Assembly (NCBI GenBank): GCA_001899585.1
Contig: MKWE01000053.1
Span: 298,015 to 362,014 of the forward strand
Reading direction: 5' to 3'
DNA length: 64,000 nucleotides
From: Rhodospirillales bacterium 70-18
Lineage (GTDB): Bacteria; Pseudomonadota; Alphaproteobacteria; Acetobacterales; Acetobacteraceae
Position numbers and translations under genes: made by a program. The notes under the pieces are model-generated. The model was not told the origin of the DNA. It searched no databases and saw only the letters and a list, made by a program, of their open reading frames with translations. Of the stretch, positions 60,961-64,000 are shown in pieces (position 1 is the stretch's first letter; the number at the start of each line of letters is the position of its first letter).

Positions 60961-63852
60961 ATGCGCCTGACCGACCCCGCCACCCCCCCGGCCGCCCGCC
61001 CGGTGAGCATCCGCTTCGAGGGGCAAGACATCCCGGCCCTGCCCGGCGAGACCGTGGCGGCCGCGCTCTCGGCGGCCGGCATCCTGGCCTTCCGCCACAC
61101 CGCCAGCGGCGCGCCGCGCGGCCTGTATTGCGGCATGGGCGCGTGTTTCGACTGCGTGGTGACGGTGGATGGCCGCACCGGCCGCCGCGCCTGCCTGGAG
61201 AAGGTGCGCGAGGGCATGCAGGTCACCGGCGCCATCCCGGCCGCCCCCGCCGCGCTCGCCCCCGAACCCGTCGCCGCCCAGGCTGACGATCGCGCCTGCG
61301 ACGTGCTGGTGGTCGGCGCCGGCCCGGCCGGGCTGGCCGCCGCCATCGCCGCCGCCGAGGCCGGCGCCGCCGTGGTCGTGCTCGACGAGCGCGCCGCCCC
61401 CGGCGGCCAGTACCACAAGCCGCTCGCCCCCAGCCACCAGGCCACCGCGCCTGACGCCCAGTTCCGCGAGGGCGCCGCCCTGCACGCCCGCGCCCTGCGC
61501 GCGGGGGCCGCCATCCTGCAGGACGCCACCGTCTGGGGCGCCTTCGCCGCCACCGCCGAGCAGGCCGGCGAGGTCGCCGCCGTCATCGATGGCCGCGCCG
61601 TCACCTTCCACCCGCGCCGGCTCGTCCTGGCGCCCGGCGCGCATGAACGCCCGATGCCGCTGCCGGGCTGGACGCTGCCGGGGGTGATGACCACCGGCGC
61701 GCTGCAAACCCTGGCCCGCGCCCAGCGCGTCTCCCCCGGCGGCCGCGTGCTGATCGCCGGCTCCGGCCCGCTCAACCTGCAACTGGCCTGCGAGCTGTTG
61801 GCCGGCGGCGTGCAGGTGGCCGCCGTCATCGAGGCGGCGCCCAAGCCCGGCCTGGCCAGCCTGCGCGCCGCCTGGGGCATGCTGCGCGCGGCCCCCGGCC
61901 TGGTGCGCCAGGGCCTGTCCTACCTCGCCACGCTGGAGCGCGCGCGCGTCGGCATCGTCTGGAACAGCCGCGTCACGGCGTTGGAGGGAGAGGGCAGGGT
62001 GGCCATCGCCCATCTCGCCACCCCCACCGGCCCGCGCGCCATCGCCGCCGAGGTGGTCGCCATGAATCTCGGCTTCCAGCCGGAAACCGGCCTCGCCCGC
62101 GCGCTCGACATCCCGCACCGCTTCGTCGATGCCGGCCTCGGCCACCTCGCGACCGAAACGGACGGCGATGGCCGCACCGCGCTCGCCTCGGTGTTCGCGG
62201 TCGGCGACGGCGCCAGCCTCGGCGGCTCGCGTGTGGCCCTCGCCCGCGGCCGGCTCGCCGGCCTGGCCGCCGCCCGCGACCTCGGCCGCGCCGCCCCCGA
62301 CGAGCCGGCCCTGCGCGCGGCACTCGCCCGCGCGCAACGCTTCCAGGCCGCGCTCTGGTCGCTGTTCCCGCCGCCGCCCGCCCTCGAACTCGCCGACGAC
62401 ACCATCGTCTGCCGCTGCGAGGAGGTCACCGCCGGCCGCCTGCGCGCCGAGATCGCCGGCGGGCTGGTCTCCATCGCCGCCCTCAAGAAGGCCACCCGCG
62501 CCGGCATGGGCCGCTGCCAGGGCCGCTTCTGCGCCGCCAGCATCGCAAGGCTCTGCCCGCACGCCCCGGGCGCCGACGCCTTTGCCGCCCCGCGCGTGCC
62601 GGTGAAGCCGGTGCCCGCCGCCGCGCTGATGTTCGAGGCCGGCGAGTTCGAGGCGCCGCTGCTCGACGACCCCACCCCCAACCAGCGCCGCGTGCCGGTC
62701 CGGCCCCCCGCCCGCGCCACCGAGGCCGCCGACATCGTGGTGATCGGCGGCGGCTCGGTCGGCCTCTCGGTCGCCTATTTCCTGGCGAAGGACGGCGCCG
62801 ACGTGCTGGTGATCGACCGCGACGAGGCCGGCCTCGCCGCCGCCACCGCCAATGCCGGCAGCCTGCACGTGCAGTTGCTCTCCTACGATTTCGGCCACCC
62901 CGGCATGCCCGAGGATGGCGGCCCCGCCGCCCACACCATGCCGCTCGCCCCGCGCAGCATCGCGCTGTGGAAGCAGATCGCCGCCGAGGCCGGTGAGTCC
63001 CTCGGCATCTCCACCCAGGGCGGCCTGATGCTGGCCGCCACCGAGGCCGATCTCGGCTGGCTGCGCGCCAAGGCGGCGATGGAGCGGCGCTGGGACATCG
63101 AAAGCCACCTGATCGGCGCCAACGAACTGCGTGACCTCGCCCCCACCCTGGCGCCCGACCTGCTCGGCGCGGTGTTCTGCCCCGCCGAGGGCCGCATCGA
63201 CCCGTTGCGCGGCACCATGGCGCTGTCTCGGCTGGCGCAGGCGCATGGCGCGCGGCTGCTGAAGGGCGCCGAGGTCACCGGCATCGCCCGCGTTGGAGCG
63301 GCGTGGCAGGTGCAGACCGGCAGGGGCCCGGTGGTCGCCGGCCGCGTCGTCAACTGCGCCGGCCCCTGGGCGAAGCGCATCGGCGCCATGGTCGGGCTGG
63401 ACCTGCCGGTGACCGGCACCGTCCAACAGGTGATCGTCACCGAACCCGCCCCGCCCCTGGTGCCGCACCTGGTCGCGCTGTCGCACCGGCACCTCTCGCT
63501 GAAGCAGCAGGACAGCGGTGGCCTGCTGATCGGCGGCGGCTGGTTCGGCGCCTTCGATCCCGGGGACGGCCGCAGCCGCAACCTGCGCCGCAACATCGAG
63601 GGCAATCTCTGGGTCGCCGCCCGCGTGCTGCCCGCTTTGCGCGGCCTGTCGATCATCCGCGCCTGGACCGGCATCAACCCGGCGATCGACCGCGCCCCCA
63701 TCCTCGGCGAGGCCCCCGGCCTGCCCGGCTTCTTCAACGCGGTGACGGCCAACGGCTACACCCTGGGCCCGATCGCCGGCCGGCTGACCGCGGACGCGGT
63801 GCTGCACGGGCAGGCGCCCAACCCCTGGTATACGCTGGAGCGGTTCGGGTAG
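60961..63852 (+). CDS. fused HcnABC-like FAD/iron-sulfur amine oxidoreductase
   Basis: This 963-residue protein joins four modules. Residues 1-95 are a 2Fe-2S domain (Cys57, Cys62, Cys65, Cys78). Residues 110-440 are a pyridine-nucleotide-disulfide-type FAD domain (VVGAGPAGLAAA; second dinucleotide site LIAGSGPLN). Residues 480-530 are a BFD-type iron-sulfur site (Cys484, Cys486, Cys519, Cys524). Residues 590-963 are a DAO/glycine-sarcosine-oxidase domain (VVIGGGSVGLSVAYFL). In HcnABC, opine oxidase and dye-linked proline dehydrogenases these are separate subunits. It probably oxidises an amino acid or secondary amine; the context suggests a product of the adjacent hydantoinase. No signal peptide is seen. 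Confidence 0.85.
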   Translation: MRLTDPATPPAARPVSIRFEGQDIPALPGETVAAALSAAGILAFRHTASGAPRGLYCGMGACFDCVVTVDGRTGRRACLEKVREGMQVTGAIPAAPAALAPEPVAAQADDRACDVLVVGAGPAGLAAAIAAAEAGAAVVVLDERAAPGGQYHKPLAPSHQATAPDAQFREGAALHARALRAGAAILQDATVWGAFAATAEQAGEVAAVIDGRAVTFHPRRLVLAPGAHERPMPLPGWTLPGVMTTGALQTLARAQRVSPGGRVLIAGSGPLNLQLACELLAGGVQVAAVIEAAPKPGLASLRAAWGMLRAAPGLVRQGLSYLATLERARVGIVWNSRVTALEGEGRVAIAHLATPTGPRAIAAEVVAMNLGFQPETGLARALDIPHRFVDAGLGHLATETDGDGRTALASVFAVGDGASLGGSRVALARGRLAGLAAARDLGRAAPDEPALRAALARAQRFQAALWSLFPPPPALELADDTIVCRCEEVTAGRLRAEIAGGLVSIAALKKATRAGMGRCQGRFCAASIARLCPHAPGADAFAAPRVPVKPVPAAALMFEAGEFEAPLLDDPTPNQRRVPVRPPARATEAADIVVIGGGSVGLSVAYFLAKDGADVLVIDRDEAGLAAATANAGSLHVQLLSYDFGHPGMPEDGGPAAHTMPLAPRSIALWKQIAAEAGESLGISTQGGLMLAATEADLGWLRAKAAMERRWDIESHLIGANELRDLAPTLAPDLLGAVFCPAEGRIDPLRGTMALSRLAQAHGARLLKGAEVTGIARVGAAWQVQTGRGPVVAGRVVNCAGPWAKRIGAMVGLDLPVTGTVQQVIVTEPAPPLVPHLVALSHRHLSLKQQDSGGLLIGGGWFGAFDPGDGRSRNLRRNIEGNLWVAARVLPALRGLSIIRAWTGINPAIDRAPILGEAPGLPGFFNAVTANGYTLGPIAGRLTADAVLHGQAPNPWYTLERFG

Positions 63853-63940
63853 CGGCCAAGGCGGCGTCACAAAAGGGGCGGGGAGGCGAAGCGACGCGGC
63901 CTTGCCTTGCTGCTCCCCGGCGCCCTTGATGAAGAAAAAC

Positions 63941-63953
63941 GTTATAACATAAC
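63941..63953. promoter_or_regulatory. Zur-box-like palindrome
   Basis: GTTATAACATAAC is the dyad GTTAT-N3-ATAAC, flanked by A/T runs (GAAAAAC and ATTTTC). This matches the Zur (zinc uptake regulator) operator plan of proteobacteria. The regulated gene would start beyond the window, or none is intended. Seen only as a motif. Confidence 0.4.
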
Positions 63954-64000
63954 ATTTTCATCGCTGCCTCTCGCACCCGGTCTTGACGGCGCCGCGCCGT

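Overview
The window is very GC-rich DNA of an alphaproteobacterium, most likely of the Acetobacteraceae/Rhodospirillales group. The evidence is a TrcR (DUF1013) gene, which is alphaproteobacterial, two YdcH-type DUF465 proteins, a 405-residue NADP isocitrate dehydrogenase, many Tat-type signal sequences and frequent GTG/TTG starts. No phage, plasmid, transposase, CRISPR, rRNA or tRNA was seen.

Region by region. 1-9.7 kb: trcR, two DUF465 proteins, purE-purK, a large hybrid histidine kinase coupled to a nucleoside deoxyribosyltransferase-like gene, icd with a textbook terminator, an MFS carrier and a dienelactone hydrolase. 9.7-24.6 kb: a mixed metabolic stretch (MBL hydrolase, alpha/beta hydrolases, SMP-30 lactonase, DHA2 exporter, class-III aminotransferase, three SDRs, ArfB, PdxY, an NdvA-like glucan exporter, a CBS protein, a lipoprotein). 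24.7-35 kb: two tandem NodB-like deacetylases, mscL, chaC, and an alpha-2-macroglobulin/PBP1C pair, a known periplasmic defence and cell-wall repair pairing. 35-49.7 kb: a sugar-type ABC importer with an Ldh/malate-type dehydrogenase, a dgoK-dgoA-pcaH-pcaG operon, a polyamine-type ABC importer with two tandem binding proteins, then a cold-shock gene followed by three small genes. 49.7-63.9 kb: a probable catabolic locus with a Liv-type ABC importer, a creatinase-like M24 protein, enoyl-CoA hydratase, hydantoinase, cupin, and a 963-residue protein fusing ferredoxin, FAD-dehydrogenase, BFD and glycine/sarcosine-oxidase-type modules. A PEP-CTERM gene and a truncated MFS gene separate the two halves of the Liv importer.

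Two observations stand out. First, six copies of an AT-rich, paired inverted-repeat element of roughly 100-135 bp sit only in intergenic gaps; each is built from two half-units of hairpin plus a conserved tail, usually tail-to-tail and once inside out. Second, the 50-64 kb locus combines hydantoinase, a creatinase-like M24 enzyme lacking the usual metal-ligand pattern, and the single-chain HcnABC-like oxidoreductase; this suggests uptake and oxidation of a cyclic or N-substituted amino compound, substrate unknown. Also unusual: arfB has no ATG, GTG or TTG start, and in-frame 15-bp minisatellites lie in purE and in the histidine kinase.
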